In this document: positions 35,252 to 42,962 of the stretch, piece by piece
Numbering within the stretch: the first letter of the stretch is position 1
How the letters are laid out: every line of letters begins with the position of its first letter
Source of the DNA: Bradyrhizobium quebecense
GTDB taxonomy: Bacteria > Pseudomonadota > Alphaproteobacteria > Rhizobiales > Xanthobacteraceae
Direction: 5' to 3'
NCBI RefSeq assembly: GCF_013373795.3
Contig: NZ_CP088022.1
Coordinates: 3,348,001-3,412,000, forward strand
DNA: 64,000 nt
The notes under the pieces: model-generated
Seen by the model: the letters and a program-made list of their open reading frames with translations, nothing else
What the model was told of the DNA's origin: nothing
The model's database searches: none
Position numbers and translations under genes: made by a program

Positions 35252-36382
35252 TCACGCGCTCGCCGCGCTCGGCATCCGCAGCGTTTGCGATGCCTCGATC
35301 AGCCGTTCCTTGGATCCCAGGAAGTTGCGGCCGCGCTCGCCCTGCAGCGAGTCTGCGATCAGCGCGTGCCATTCGGCGCGCTCGATCCTGTAGGCCGCCG
35401 GGTTGCAGGAGATGCCGAGCCGCGCCATGAAGTCCTCGAGATCGTCGGCGGCGCGCGCCAGGTCGGCGCCGAAGATCTGCTTGAGGCTGTCCTCGCAGAG
35501 CCCGCCCGCCCCCTTGACGCTGCGCAGCACCATCGGCAGCGAGAACGAGCAGGCAATGCCGTGCTGCACGCCGTGCCGCAGCGTGATCGGATAGGACAGC
35601 GAATGCGCGATCGCGGTCTTGGTGTTGGAGAACGCCAGCCCTGCGAACAGCGCCGCCTGCGCCATCCGGCTGCGCAGCTCGAGATTGCCCAGGTCATTGG
35701 CGAGCTTCGGCAGCACGTCGAGAACGCCGCGCGCCGCCGCCACCGCATGGTTGGCCGACACCGGGTTGTTATTGACGTTCCAGATGCTCTCGAGAGCATG
35801 CGACAGCGCGTCGAGGCCGGTGCTGATGGTCAGAAGCTGCGGCTTGCCGAGCATCAGGCGCGGATCGATCACCGCATGGGTCGGATAGAGCGACGGCCGC
35901 GCCAGCGAATATTTCTTGCCGTTGGCCTCGTCCCACACCGTGCCCCAGCACGTCACCTCGCTGCCGGTGCCCGCGGTGGTCGGCACCGCGATGATCGGGA
36001 TGGCTGAAAGGCGATCTGCGCCCTGCTGCGTCTCCAGATAGGTTTTGACGATCGCGAAGTCACCGCCGGCTGCCGCGAACACCTTTGCGGAATCGATCAC
36101 GGAGCCGCCCCCAAGCGCGACGATCACCTCGGGCTGCCTGGCGAGCCCGGCAAAGCGCGCGGTCTGCTCGGTGAGCAAGCGGTAGTCCGGATTGGGCGCG
36201 ACATCGCGGATGGTTAGAACCGAAGCCCCCGCCGCAGCGCGCAGCCGCCGCTCGAGCTCGGCGAAGATCGGCTCGCCATAGGTCACCAGCGCATAGGCGC
36301 GCTTGCCGATCAACGCCGGCAGCTTGTCGAAGCTGTCGGCTCCGAATTCGACTCTTACCGGGTTGGAGTAACTCCAGTCCAT
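35252..36382 (-). CDS. Phosphonate-associated iron-containing alcohol dehydrogenase
   Basis: A 376-residue group III alcohol dehydrogenase. It has the NAD-binding VIVALGGGSVIDSAKVFAA and VPTTAGTGSEVTCWGTVWD, and iron ligands in LDALSHALES and TLRHGVQHG. It resembles the phosphonate-metabolism Fe-ADH subfamily, whose known member PhpC reduces phosphonoacetaldehyde to hydroxyethylphosphonate. In a degradative operon the reverse reaction, hydroxyethylphosphonate to phosphonoacetaldehyde feeding phnY and phnA, is the logical role. The ATG at 36382 is chosen for the GGAGGA 7 bases upstream; the frame is open 19 codons further, into the regulator promoter. First gene of the operon. Confidence 0.88.
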   Translation of the reverse strand: MDWSYSNPVRVEFGADSFDKLPALIGKRAYALVTYGEPIFAELERRLRAAAGASVLTIRDVAPNPDYRLLTEQTARFAGLARQPEVIVALGGGSVIDSAKVFAAAGGDFAIVKTYLETQQGADRLSAIPIIAVPTTAGTGSEVTCWGTVWDEANGKKYSLARPSLYPTHAVIDPRLMLGKPQLLTISTGLDALSHALESIWNVNNNPVSANHAVAAARGVLDVLPKLANDLGNLELRSRMAQAALFAGLAFSNTKTAIAHSLSYPITLRHGVQHGIACSFSLPMVLRSVKGAGGLCEDSLKQIFGADLARAADDLEDFMARLGISCNPAAYRIERAEWHALIADSLQGERGRNFLGSKERLIEASQTLRMPSAASA

Positions 36383-36470
36383 CCGCGCGTCCTCCGTTTG
36401 GCGCGAAGGTACGGCGCCGGCTGCTATTGACAAATTCATTCTTCGGATACGTTCTATTGATTATGTCAAT
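36383..36470. promoter_or_regulatory. Divergent promoter region of the phosphonate operon with LysR-type inverted repeat
   Basis: The 80-bp gap between the iron alcohol dehydrogenase and LysR starts holds the inverted pair ATTGACA (36426-36432) and TGTCAAT (36464-36470). The right arm overlaps the LysR start codon. ATTGAT also occurs at 36456. Such spaced dyads fit activation of the operon and autorepression of the LysR gene. Confidence 0.5.
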
Positions 36471-37371
36471 AGTGTTCAGCCAGCTGCGTGCCTTCCATGC
36501 GGTCGCCACGCATGGCGGCTTCACCGCGGCCTCGCGCGTGCTCAATGTCGGGCAGCCGACGCTCACGATCCAGGTCAAGGAGCTGGAGGAGACCTACGGC
36601 GTCGAGCTTCTGATCCGCAAGCCACGGCACACCGAGCTCACCGAAGCCGGCGCCGCGCTGTTCGAGATCACCCGCGGCATCATGACGTTCTGCGACGAGG
36701 CGCACGAACTGTTGGCCGCGCATGGCAAGGCAACCAAGGGGCATCTACGGGTTGCGACCGTCGGGCCGTTTCATGCCACCGAGATCATCGCCGCGTTCAA
36801 GCGCGATCACCCCGAGGTGCAGATCTCGACCCTGCTCGGCAACTCCGAACGCACTCTTCGTCACATCGTCAATTTCGAGGCCGACGTCGCGATCCTGGCG
36901 GAGGTGCCGGAAGATCCGCGCGTCACCATGATCCCCTATCGCACGCACCGCGTGATCGTGTTCGTCAACCGGGATCATCCCTGGTTCAAGCGGAAATCGG
37001 TCAGGCTGCGCGAGCTTGCCGACCAGCCCATCGTGCTGCGCGAGCGCGGCTCGACCACCCGGCGCGCCTTCGAGGCGACGATGCAGGCCGAGGGCATCAG
37101 GATCGAGCCGGTGTTCGAGATCGAAAGCCGCGAAGGCGTGTGGAAGGCTGTCGAGCGTGGGCTCGGCATCAGCGTCGTCGCCGACTTCGAATTCGTGCCG
37201 CACCCGAACCTGCGCGCGCTCGAGATCAGCGACCGCACCATCAAGACCCAGTACAGCATCGCCCATCACAGCGGCCGCGACCACTCGCCGATCATCAAGG
37301 CGTTCATCGAGACGGTTCGGCGGATGAAAGGTCGTGACGCTACTGCGAAGGGCTCTTCGGTTCGGCCTTGA
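36463..37371 (+). CDS. LysR-family regulator associated with phosphonate catabolism
   Basis: A 302-residue LysR regulator. The N-terminal helix-turn-helix is FSQLRAFHAVATHGGFTAAS through LNVGQPTLTIQVKELEETYG, and the periplasmic-binding-protein-like effector domain follows (GHLRVATVGPFHATEIIAAF). The pattern fits the aminoethylphosphonate-associated LysR subfamily. It is divergent from the iron alcohol dehydrogenase/phnA/phnY operon, the classical position for its activator. The ATG at 36463 is used because it starts directly before the HTH; the open frame extends 12 codons into the promoter. Its 3' end overlaps the convergent MFS gene by 32 bp. Confidence 0.92.
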   Translation: MSIVFSQLRAFHAVATHGGFTAASRVLNVGQPTLTIQVKELEETYGVELLIRKPRHTELTEAGAALFEITRGIMTFCDEAHELLAAHGKATKGHLRVATVGPFHATEIIAAFKRDHPEVQISTLLGNSERTLRHIVNFEADVAILAEVPEDPRVTMIPYRTHRVIVFVNRDHPWFKRKSVRLRELADQPIVLRERGSTTRRAFEATMQAEGIRIEPVFEIESREGVWKAVERGLGISVVADFEFVPHPNLRALEISDRTIKTQYSIAHHSGRDHSPIIKAFIETVRRMKGRDATAKGSSVRP

Positions 37372-38506
37372 GTGCGAACAGCGCAAGGAGCGCAGCGAGA
37401 CTGAGAGCCGACGTGACCGCGAACGTATAGCCGCCGAGCGGTGAGATCAGAAATCCGAATACCAGCGGCGCGATCGCTTGCGACAGTCGCGACGGCGCGC
37501 CGAGCAGCCCCAAGCGGTAGCCGTAATCCTTTGGACCGAATATCGCCAGCGGCAGCGTGCCACGCGCGATCGTCAGGATGCCGTTTCCGGCGCCGTGCAG
37601 CAGCGCGAAGATCCCGGCAAAGCCACCGCCAAACAGGCCGATGACGCAGGCGCCCAAGGGGTGCGTGATGCAGGCCAATCGCGCCGACCAGAGTGGATGG
37701 AAGTGCTTCAGCAGGCTCGCTTCGACAATCCGCGCCGCCACCTGCGCCGGGCCGATCAGCGCGCCCGCCGCGATCGCCTGTGTCTGCGTCGCGCCCAACG
37801 CCTCCAGAATTCGCGGCAAATGCACCGCCATCGCGGACGTGACGCTCCAGGCGGCCGCGAAGGCAAAGGCGAGCAGCACCATCGCGCGGTCGATCGGAAT
37901 ATGCGGCTTTGGCGTGTCGGCTGCGATCCGATGCTCGCTCTTCAGTCTGGGCATCACGAACGCGTTGAGCGGCAGGCAGATCAGAATGTGCGCCGCCGCC
38001 CAGCCGAAGCAGGTCCAGCGCCAGCCGATGGTTGCGAGGCCCCACGCGGTGAGCGGCCAGCCGATCGTGCTGGCAAACCCCGCGATCAAGGTGATGCCGG
38101 TGATGGAGCGGCGCGCGGAGTTGCCATAGATGCGCCCGAGCGCCGCAAAGGCCGCATCATACAGGCCAAGGCCCATGCCGACACCGAGCAACAGCCAGCT
38201 TGCGGCCATCAGAACGGTGCCCTGCGAAAGCCCGAGCAGGATCAGGCCGGACGCCAGAATCAGGTTGGACGCGCAAAGCACTTCGCGCCCGCCCATGCGG
38301 TCGATCTGGCGGCCGACGCGCGGACCGAGCAGTCCTGATATCACGAGCGCCATCGAGAACGCGGCGAACAGCCAGTTCGTGGATATGCCGAGGTCCCGCG
38401 CAATCGGGTCCGCGAGAATGGCCGGCAGATAATAGCTCGACGCCCAGGCCAGGGTTTGCGTGGTGCCGAGCGCGACGATCAGGAGGTTATCTGCACGGCG
38501 GCTCAT
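37340..38506 (-). CDS. MFS transporter of the ars operon, candidate arsenite efflux pump (ArsK-like)
   Basis: A 388-residue MFS protein with 12 predicted helices (LLIVALGTTQTLAWASSYYL first; LGPRVGRQIDRMGGREVLCA is the helix 2-3 loop). Its start overlaps the arsC stop by 4 bp (ATGA), so it is the last gene of arsR-aqpS-arsC-MFS. In Agrobacterium an MFS protein named ArsK in an ars operon exports arsenite. Position suggests a similar role here, but I cannot confirm sequence similarity and the protein could instead move methylated or phosphorylated arsenicals. No arsB or acr3 gene is nearby, so some efflux route is needed. Confidence 0.78.
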   Translation of the reverse strand: MSRRADNLLIVALGTTQTLAWASSYYLPAILADPIARDLGISTNWLFAAFSMALVISGLLGPRVGRQIDRMGGREVLCASNLILASGLILLGLSQGTVLMAASWLLLGVGMGLGLYDAAFAALGRIYGNSARRSITGITLIAGFASTIGWPLTAWGLATIGWRWTCFGWAAAHILICLPLNAFVMPRLKSEHRIAADTPKPHIPIDRAMVLLAFAFAAAWSVTSAMAVHLPRILEALGATQTQAIAAGALIGPAQVAARIVEASLLKHFHPLWSARLACITHPLGACVIGLFGGGFAGIFALLHGAGNGILTIARGTLPLAIFGPKDYGYRLGLLGAPSRLSQAIAPLVFGFLISPLGGYTFAVTSALSLAALLALFALKAEPKSPSQ

Positions 38507-38928
38507 TCAGCGCGCGCACCCGGCGTCCTCGGCGAAATCACTTCGCCGTCTTCCTTGACGAACCGGCCGATGTCGGCAACGGCGAGGAGATCAAGGACGG
38601 CCTCGGACGGCCGGCACAGCTTCACGCCTTTCGGCGAGACGACGATGGGCCGATTGATCAGGATCGGATGCGCCATCATGAAATCGATCAATTCGTCGTC
38701 GCTCCATTTTGGATTGGCGAGATCGAGCGCGGCATAGGGCGTGCCCTTCTCGCGGAGCAGCGCGCGCGGTGTCATGCCCATGGCAGCGATCAGCGCGATC
38801 AGCTTGTCGCGCGAGGGAGGCGTCTTGAGATATTCGACGATCTCCGGCTCCTCCCCGCTTTGGCGGATCATGGCCAGGGTGTTGCGCGACGTTCCGCAAT
38901 CGGGATTGTGGTAGATCGTGATTGTCAT
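38503..38928 (-). CDS. arsC: Arsenate reductase (glutaredoxin type)
   Basis: ArsC reduces arsenate to arsenite with glutathione/glutaredoxin in the cytoplasm. The 141-residue product starts MTITIYHNPDCGTSRNTLAM, with catalytic C11 and the arsenate-binding loop. The conserved arginines are in NRPIVVSPKGVKLCRPSEAVL, and TPRALLREKGTPYAALDL is a family region. Its stop overlaps the MFS start by 4 bp and its start overlaps the aquaporin stop by 4 bp. The longer open frame upstream is shadow of the aquaporin gene. Confidence 0.95.
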   Translation of the reverse strand: MTITIYHNPDCGTSRNTLAMIRQSGEEPEIVEYLKTPPSRDKLIALIAAMGMTPRALLREKGTPYAALDLANPKWSDDELIDFMMAHPILINRPIVVSPKGVKLCRPSEAVLDLLAVADIGRFVKEDGEVISPRTPGARAE

Positions 38929-39611
38929 CGGATTACTTCCTTGGTGGGTTCGGCGCCCCGCAGCAGCCAGGTCATGAATGCCAGCGCGACCATGGCACCC
39001 AGAACCTCGGCGACGATGAATCCCGGCAGATCCTGCGCGCGGATGCCGGAAAACGTGTCGGTGAACGATCGCGCGATGGCAACGGCCGGATTGGCGAAAG
39101 ACGTGGATGCGGTGAACCAGTACGCGGCCGTGATGTAAAGCCCGACCAGCCATGGAATTGCGGCCTCACGAAACCGGAGGCCACCGATGATCGTTGCGAT
39201 CAGTCCGAACGCGGCAACGAATTCGGCAAACCATTGCGGAAATCCCGTCCTTGCCTTGGCCGAGAACTCCAGGAGCGGCAGGCCGAACATGGCGTGCGCG
39301 ACCATTGCGCCGAGGATTCCCCCGAGCACCTGCGCCGCGACGTACTGCGCGGCATGCGGTGGACGGAGTTCGCCCTTGAGCATGAACACCAGCGTGACCG
39401 CCGGATTGAAGTGCGCGCCTGATATTGGTCCAAGGATCGTGATCAGCACCACCAGGATGGCGCCGGTCGGAAGGGTGTTGCCGAGCAGCGCCAACGCCAC
39501 GTCCTTGGTCAAGGTCTCGGCCATGATTCCGGAGCCAACGACGGTGGCGACCAGCAGCAAGGTACCGAGGCCCTCGGCCACCAGGCGCCGCGGCAGGTCG
39601 AAGCCGCGCAT
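38925..39611 (-). CDS. aqpS: Aquaglyceroporin-type MIP channel of the ars operon
   Basis: A 228-residue major intrinsic protein with six membrane helices and the two NPA boxes, GAHFNPAVTLVF and TSFANPAVAIAR. In Sinorhizobium meliloti AqpS replaces ArsB in an ars operon and lets arsenite flow out passively after ArsC forms it. The same arrangement is seen here (arsR-aqpS-arsC). The start ATG is in a TGATG overlap with the arsR stop, and the gene overlaps arsC by 4 bp, so translation of all is coupled. Confidence 0.92.
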   Translation of the reverse strand: MRGFDLPRRLVAEGLGTLLLVATVVGSGIMAETLTKDVALALLGNTLPTGAILVVLITILGPISGAHFNPAVTLVFMLKGELRPPHAAQYVAAQVLGGILGAMVAHAMFGLPLLEFSAKARTGFPQWFAEFVAAFGLIATIIGGLRFREAAIPWLVGLYITAAYWFTASTSFANPAVAIARSFTDTFSGIRAQDLPGFIVAEVLGAMVALAFMTWLLRGAEPTKEVIR

Positions 39612-39970
39612 CAGGCTCGCGCCTTCTTCTTGGCGGTGGACGGCCCGCACCGGGCATCGGCGAGCGCCGGCGCGCAGATTTCCGGGTGGCCCGCGCAGCA
39701 ATCCTTCATCAGGAAGGCAATGAGGTCACTCAAGCCGGTGAAATCCGCCGAGTAGATGATCGAACGCGCCTCGCGACGCGGCACGATCATGCCGGCATGC
39801 TCGAGGTCCTTCAGATGAAAGGACACGTTGGATGGCGATACTTCGACCGCCTCGGCGATCGCCCCTGCCGCCATGCCATCCGGGCCGGCCTGTACCAGCA
39901 ATCGCACGATCCGCAGCCGCGTTTCCTGCGACAGCGCGGCGAAGGCGGTTCGGGCTTGACGCTCCTCCAT
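39611..39970 (-). CDS. arsR: ArsR-family metalloregulator
   Basis: A 119-residue winged-helix repressor. FAALSQETRLRIVRLLVQAG opens the DNA-binding domain, and the recognition helix region is VSPSNVSFHLKDLEHAGMIV. The usual ELCVCDL arsenic site of helix 3 is missing. Instead there is a C-terminal cysteine cluster, MKDCCAGHPEICAP, comparable with ArsR types that bind As(III) through C-terminal cysteines. First gene of the ars operon, divergent from the DUF6428 gene, with a small inverted repeat in the 49-bp gap as likely operator. Confidence 0.93.
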   Translation of the reverse strand: MEERQARTAFAALSQETRLRIVRLLVQAGPDGMAAGAIAEAVEVSPSNVSFHLKDLEHAGMIVPRREARSIIYSADFTGLSDLIAFLMKDCCAGHPEICAPALADARCGPSTAKKKARA

Positions 39971-39989
39971 CTTTCGATAATCCTACAAT

Positions 39990-40005
39990 TCAAGAATCAT
40001 TGAAA
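39990..40005. promoter_or_regulatory. Candidate ArsR operator
   Basis: TTCAA-GAATCA-TTGAA is a perfect inverted repeat with a 6-bp spacer between the divergent arsR and DUF6428 starts. Its size and position fit an ArsR dimer site that would control both directions. Confidence 0.6.
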
Positions 40006-40019
40006 TGAGGATAGCAGCC

Positions 40020-40547
40020 ATGGATACGCTTGCCAATACCCGATCGACCGTCGGCGCCCTGCTGCCGGTGGAAGAGCTCTCGTCCGCAACGCTGCTTTCC
40101 AGCCTCGAGGCGCACAAGGAGAAGCCGCTGATCTTCAGTTACGACGGCCGGGATGTCCGCCCCAGCTATCACGTGACCGAAGTCAAAACCGGCTCATTCA
40201 GAGGGCTCGATTGCGGCGCGAACCCCGAGAGCTGGAGCGAGACCTTCATTCAGCTCTGGGACATCGAAGAGGAAAACCGGGGCCACATGCCGGCCGGGAA
40301 GTTCCTTGCGATCATCCGCAAGGTCGACGAGGCGGTCGGCTTCGATCCGCAGGCCAAGCTGACCTTCGAGGTCAGCGACGGCGTACGGCCGATGCAAATC
40401 TATCGCGCGGAACGCATGGATGCCGGCGACGCCGCGATCCGCGTCTATCTCTCGGCACGTCCATCGAGCTGCAAGCCGCGCGACCGATGGCTGCAGGAGC
40501 AGCAATCCTGTTGCGCGCCGAAAGCCACGCAACCGTGCTGCGGCTGA
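40020..40547 (+). CDS. DUF6428 family protein of the arsenic locus
   Basis: A 175-residue soluble protein: a leader of about 20 residues, then KPLIFSYDGRDVRPSYHVTE, GLDCGANPESWSETFIQLWD and HMPAGKFLAIIRKVDEAVGF. The end is cysteine-rich, QEQQSCCAPKATQPCCG, with two CC pairs suited to bind arsenite or another thiophilic metal. Function is not established; members of this family are found beside arsenic genes, so a sequestering or accessory role is plausible. Start by GAGGA about 8-13 bases upstream. Divergent from arsR and sharing its operator region. Confidence 0.8.
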   Translation: MDTLANTRSTVGALLPVEELSSATLLSSLEAHKEKPLIFSYDGRDVRPSYHVTEVKTGSFRGLDCGANPESWSETFIQLWDIEEENRGHMPAGKFLAIIRKVDEAVGFDPQAKLTFEVSDGVRPMQIYRAERMDAGDAAIRVYLSARPSSCKPRDRWLQEQQSCCAPKATQPCCG

Positions 40548-40586
40548 TCGTCAGACGACCAGCCGGCCTGACGTTCCGGTCGCAAG

Positions 40587-40796
40587 CTATCCGTGCTCGT
40601 CGAAGCGAGCCAATGCTCCCTCGATGAGCTCGATCTCCTCGGCGAGGGTCTCGTTCACGACCGATGGCCTGAAACCTGGGACGCTGTGGGTTCGAACATC
40701 GTCCAGCAGGTGTTGGCGGTGGTCTCTGAGCTGTTCCAGCGCTTGACGGTTCTTCAGTGACACGTAACCGGCAATGATCTGCTCGATGGCCTTCAT
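40587..40796 (-). CDS. Small hypothetical helical protein (69 aa)
   Basis: A 69-residue protein, MKAIEQIIAGYVSLKNRQAL followed by LEQLRDHRQHLLDDVR and TLAEEIELIEGALARFDEHG. It is predicted all-helical with charged heptads and no membrane segment. Not recognised. Codon pattern and clean helix periodicity support a real gene. The open frame extends 19 codons upstream of the chosen ATG with less convincing sequence. Confidence 0.6.
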   Translation of the reverse strand: MKAIEQIIAGYVSLKNRQALEQLRDHRQHLLDDVRTHSVPGFRPSVVNETLAEEIELIEGALARFDEHG

Positions 40797-40990
40797 GGGA
40801 AATCCACGCTTCAAAATAAGAACGTACTGCAATCCATCGATTAAAGCGGCCAAACCGCCTTGCTGGCAAGTCCCGTGAGATCGTGCCGGAAGCGAGGGCC
40901 CCGTTGCCGTCCCCCCCGCACGACACCGGTGTTGTGGCCGGCATGCGCGATCAATTGGCCGACAATGAACGCCGCGCGCGGCGTATCAGT

Positions 40991-41311
40991 TCACGCCGCC
41001 GTCGGCTCGCTCGACAGCGCGGCGAACACCGTCTCCGGCGAATGGGCGATCACGGCGAGCAGCGCGCGGGCGGGTCCCCGCGGGGCGCGCTTGCCCTGCT
41101 CCCAGTTGCGGATGGTCTCCACCGGTACGCCGAGCTTGGCGGCGAATTCGAGCTGGGTGAGCTGGGCCCGGCGGCGCAGATCGCGCACGGCCGGTTGCGA
41201 GGCCGAAGGCTGCATCGGCGCCTCGGCCGGATGTGCGGGCGCGAGCGGGATTTCCTGCCCGTCGCGCAATTCGACGATCCGTCCGTCCGCCTTGAGCCGC
41301 AACCGCTGCAT
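40991..41311 (-). CDS. XRE-type helix-turn-helix protein
   Basis: A 106-residue protein. Residues 1-30 (MQRLRLKADGRIVELRDGQE) form a short beta-like region. After a Pro/Ala linker, the C-terminal half is an XRE/Cro HTH: RDLRRRAQLTQLEFAAKLGV, VETIRNWEQGKRAPRGPARA, LLAVIAHSPETVFAAL. This resembles the YiaG/HigA-antitoxin-like solo HTH proteins, but no toxin gene is adjacent. The frame stays open to 41440, but that would run into a palindromic repeat; the ATG at 41311 is preferred. Confidence 0.78.
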   Translation of the reverse strand: MQRLRLKADGRIVELRDGQEIPLAPAHPAEAPMQPSASQPAVRDLRRRAQLTQLEFAAKLGVPVETIRNWEQGKRAPRGPARALLAVIAHSPETVFAALSSEPTAA

Positions 41312-41410
41312 GATGGCCCCCGTGATGGCCCCTCTGGAGATAGGAGCATCATCCGCCAACCCCGTTAAGGCGCGATTAACGATAAACGCGCCCGCCGGCG
41401 CCCCCGTCAT

Positions 41411-41455
41411 GCATGATCTTGTCGGAAAACCGCTTCGCACTTTTCCGGATCATGC
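41411..41455. repeat. Rhizobial palindromic intergenic element
   Basis: GCATGATC (41411-41418) is mirrored by GATCATGC (41448-41455), with an inner stem CGGAAAA/TTTTCCG. The GCATGATC...CGGAAAACCG...TTTTCCGGATCATGC pattern is a short palindromic element very common between genes in Bradyrhizobium and other rhizobia. It lies directly after the mgtE stop codon and may act as its transcript end. Confidence 0.82.
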
Positions 41456-41456
41456 G

Positions 41457-42878
41457 CTATTTCAGCCCGAACCACAGCGTGGCGATGCCGAGAAACGAGA
41501 AGAAGCCGACCACATCGGTGACGGTCGTGACGAAGGTGCCGGAGGCAACCGCGGGATCGGCGCGCACCCGTTCCAGCACCATCGGAATCAGGATGCCGCC
41601 GAGCGCACCTGCGACCAAGTTGCAGATGATGGCAAGTCCGATCACGATGCCGAGGCCGGGGATCTTGAACCAGGCCACCGCGGCGATGCCGGTGATGACG
41701 GCAAAGGCGAGCCCGTTGACGAGCCCGACCATGGTCTCGCGCAGCACCACGCGCGTCGCGTTGAACGCACCGAGCTCCCGGGTGGCGAGCGCGCGCACCG
41801 CGACCGTCATGGTCTGGGTCGCGGCATTGCCGCCCTGGCTCGCCACGATCGGCGCCAGCACCGCGAGCGCCACCATCTTCTCGAGCTGCCCCTCGAACAG
41901 GCCGAGCACCGAGGAGGCCAGGAACGCTGTGGCGAGATTGACCAGCAGCCAGTTGAAGCGGCCGCGGGCGATGGTCCAGACCGTGTCGGACAGCTCTTCG
42001 GGATGGGTAACGCCGCCCAGCGCCTTGAGGTCCTCGTCGGCCTCCTCCTCGATCACGTCGACGACGTCGTCGATGGTGATCACGCCGACCAGCCGCTCGG
42101 TGGTGTCGACCACGGGAGCCGCGACCAGATTGTACTTGCCGAACATCCGCGCGACCTCTTCCTGGTCTTCCAGCGCGGAGACCCGGCGACGGTCCTCCTC
42201 GATCAGGTCCTTGACCGGAACCGGGCGGCGCGTGCGCAGCAGCACGTCGAGCGGCACCGCGCCGAGCAGATGCTTGTCGGCGTCGACCACATAGATCTCG
42301 TAGAAGCGGTCCGGCAGATCGGGCGTGTCGCGCATGTAGTCGATCGCCTGCCCGACCTTCCAGTCCGGCGGCACCGCGATGAACTCGGTCTGCATCCGCC
42401 GGCCGGCGGAATTCTCCGGGTACAGCAGGCTGCGCTCGATGTCCTCGCGTTCGGCCGCCGGCAGCTTCTCCAGTATCTCTTCCTGGTCCTCCTCGTCGAG
42501 GCTTTCCAGCAGCTCGACGGCGTCGTCGGATTCGAGCTCGCGGACGCCCTCGGCAACGGTCTCCGGCTCGAGTTCCTCGAGGATCTCCTCGCGGACCGTC
42601 TCGTCGACCTCGTTGAGCGCCGAGAAGTCGAAGTCCGTACCCGTGATCTCGACCAAGGTGACGCGGTCGTCCGGCTCCAGCGCCTCGATCAGGTCGCCGA
42701 GATCGGCCTCGTGCAGTTCCGCCACCACCTCGCACAGCAGGGGCCGGTCGGCGGCGCGAATGGCCCGGGTGATCTCCGTGACGAATTCGGGGCGGAGCTG
42801 GCCCTCCTCGTCCCGCATCGGCATCCGGGCGAGCGGGTTGGCCTCGGCGGGTTCGACAACGTCGATATTCTCGGCCAT
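41457..42878 (-). CDS. mgtE: Magnesium transporter MgtE
   Basis: MgtE is a homodimeric Mg2+ channel of the inner membrane that closes when cytoplasmic Mg2+ is high. In this 473-residue protein an acidic N-domain (about 30-155, rich in Glu: EILEELEPETVAEGVRELES) precedes two CBS domains (about 155-290, ending VIEEEADEDLKALGG). The C-terminal domain has five helices (WLLVNLATAFLASSVLGLFE, GNAATQTMTVAVRALATREL, VGFFSFLGIATLWFGLK). SQGGNAATQT and the GALGGILIPMVL stretch contain pore-lining residues. The length is standard. Transcribed alone. Confidence 0.95.
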   Translation of the reverse strand: MAENIDVVEPAEANPLARMPMRDEEGQLRPEFVTEITRAIRAADRPLLCEVVAELHEADLGDLIEALEPDDRVTLVEITGTDFDFSALNEVDETVREEILEELEPETVAEGVRELESDDAVELLESLDEEDQEEILEKLPAAEREDIERSLLYPENSAGRRMQTEFIAVPPDWKVGQAIDYMRDTPDLPDRFYEIYVVDADKHLLGAVPLDVLLRTRRPVPVKDLIEEDRRRVSALEDQEEVARMFGKYNLVAAPVVDTTERLVGVITIDDVVDVIEEEADEDLKALGGVTHPEELSDTVWTIARGRFNWLLVNLATAFLASSVLGLFEGQLEKMVALAVLAPIVASQGGNAATQTMTVAVRALATRELGAFNATRVVLRETMVGLVNGLAFAVITGIAAVAWFKIPGLGIVIGLAIICNLVAGALGGILIPMVLERVRADPAVASGTFVTTVTDVVGFFSFLGIATLWFGLK

Positions 42879-42962
42879 GCCGTGATTCGCCGGTTTGACA
42901 GGAGGGGAAAAACTGCTCTGATGAGTGCGGAACGGATTACCTAATCGACGGTGCCGAGTGCA

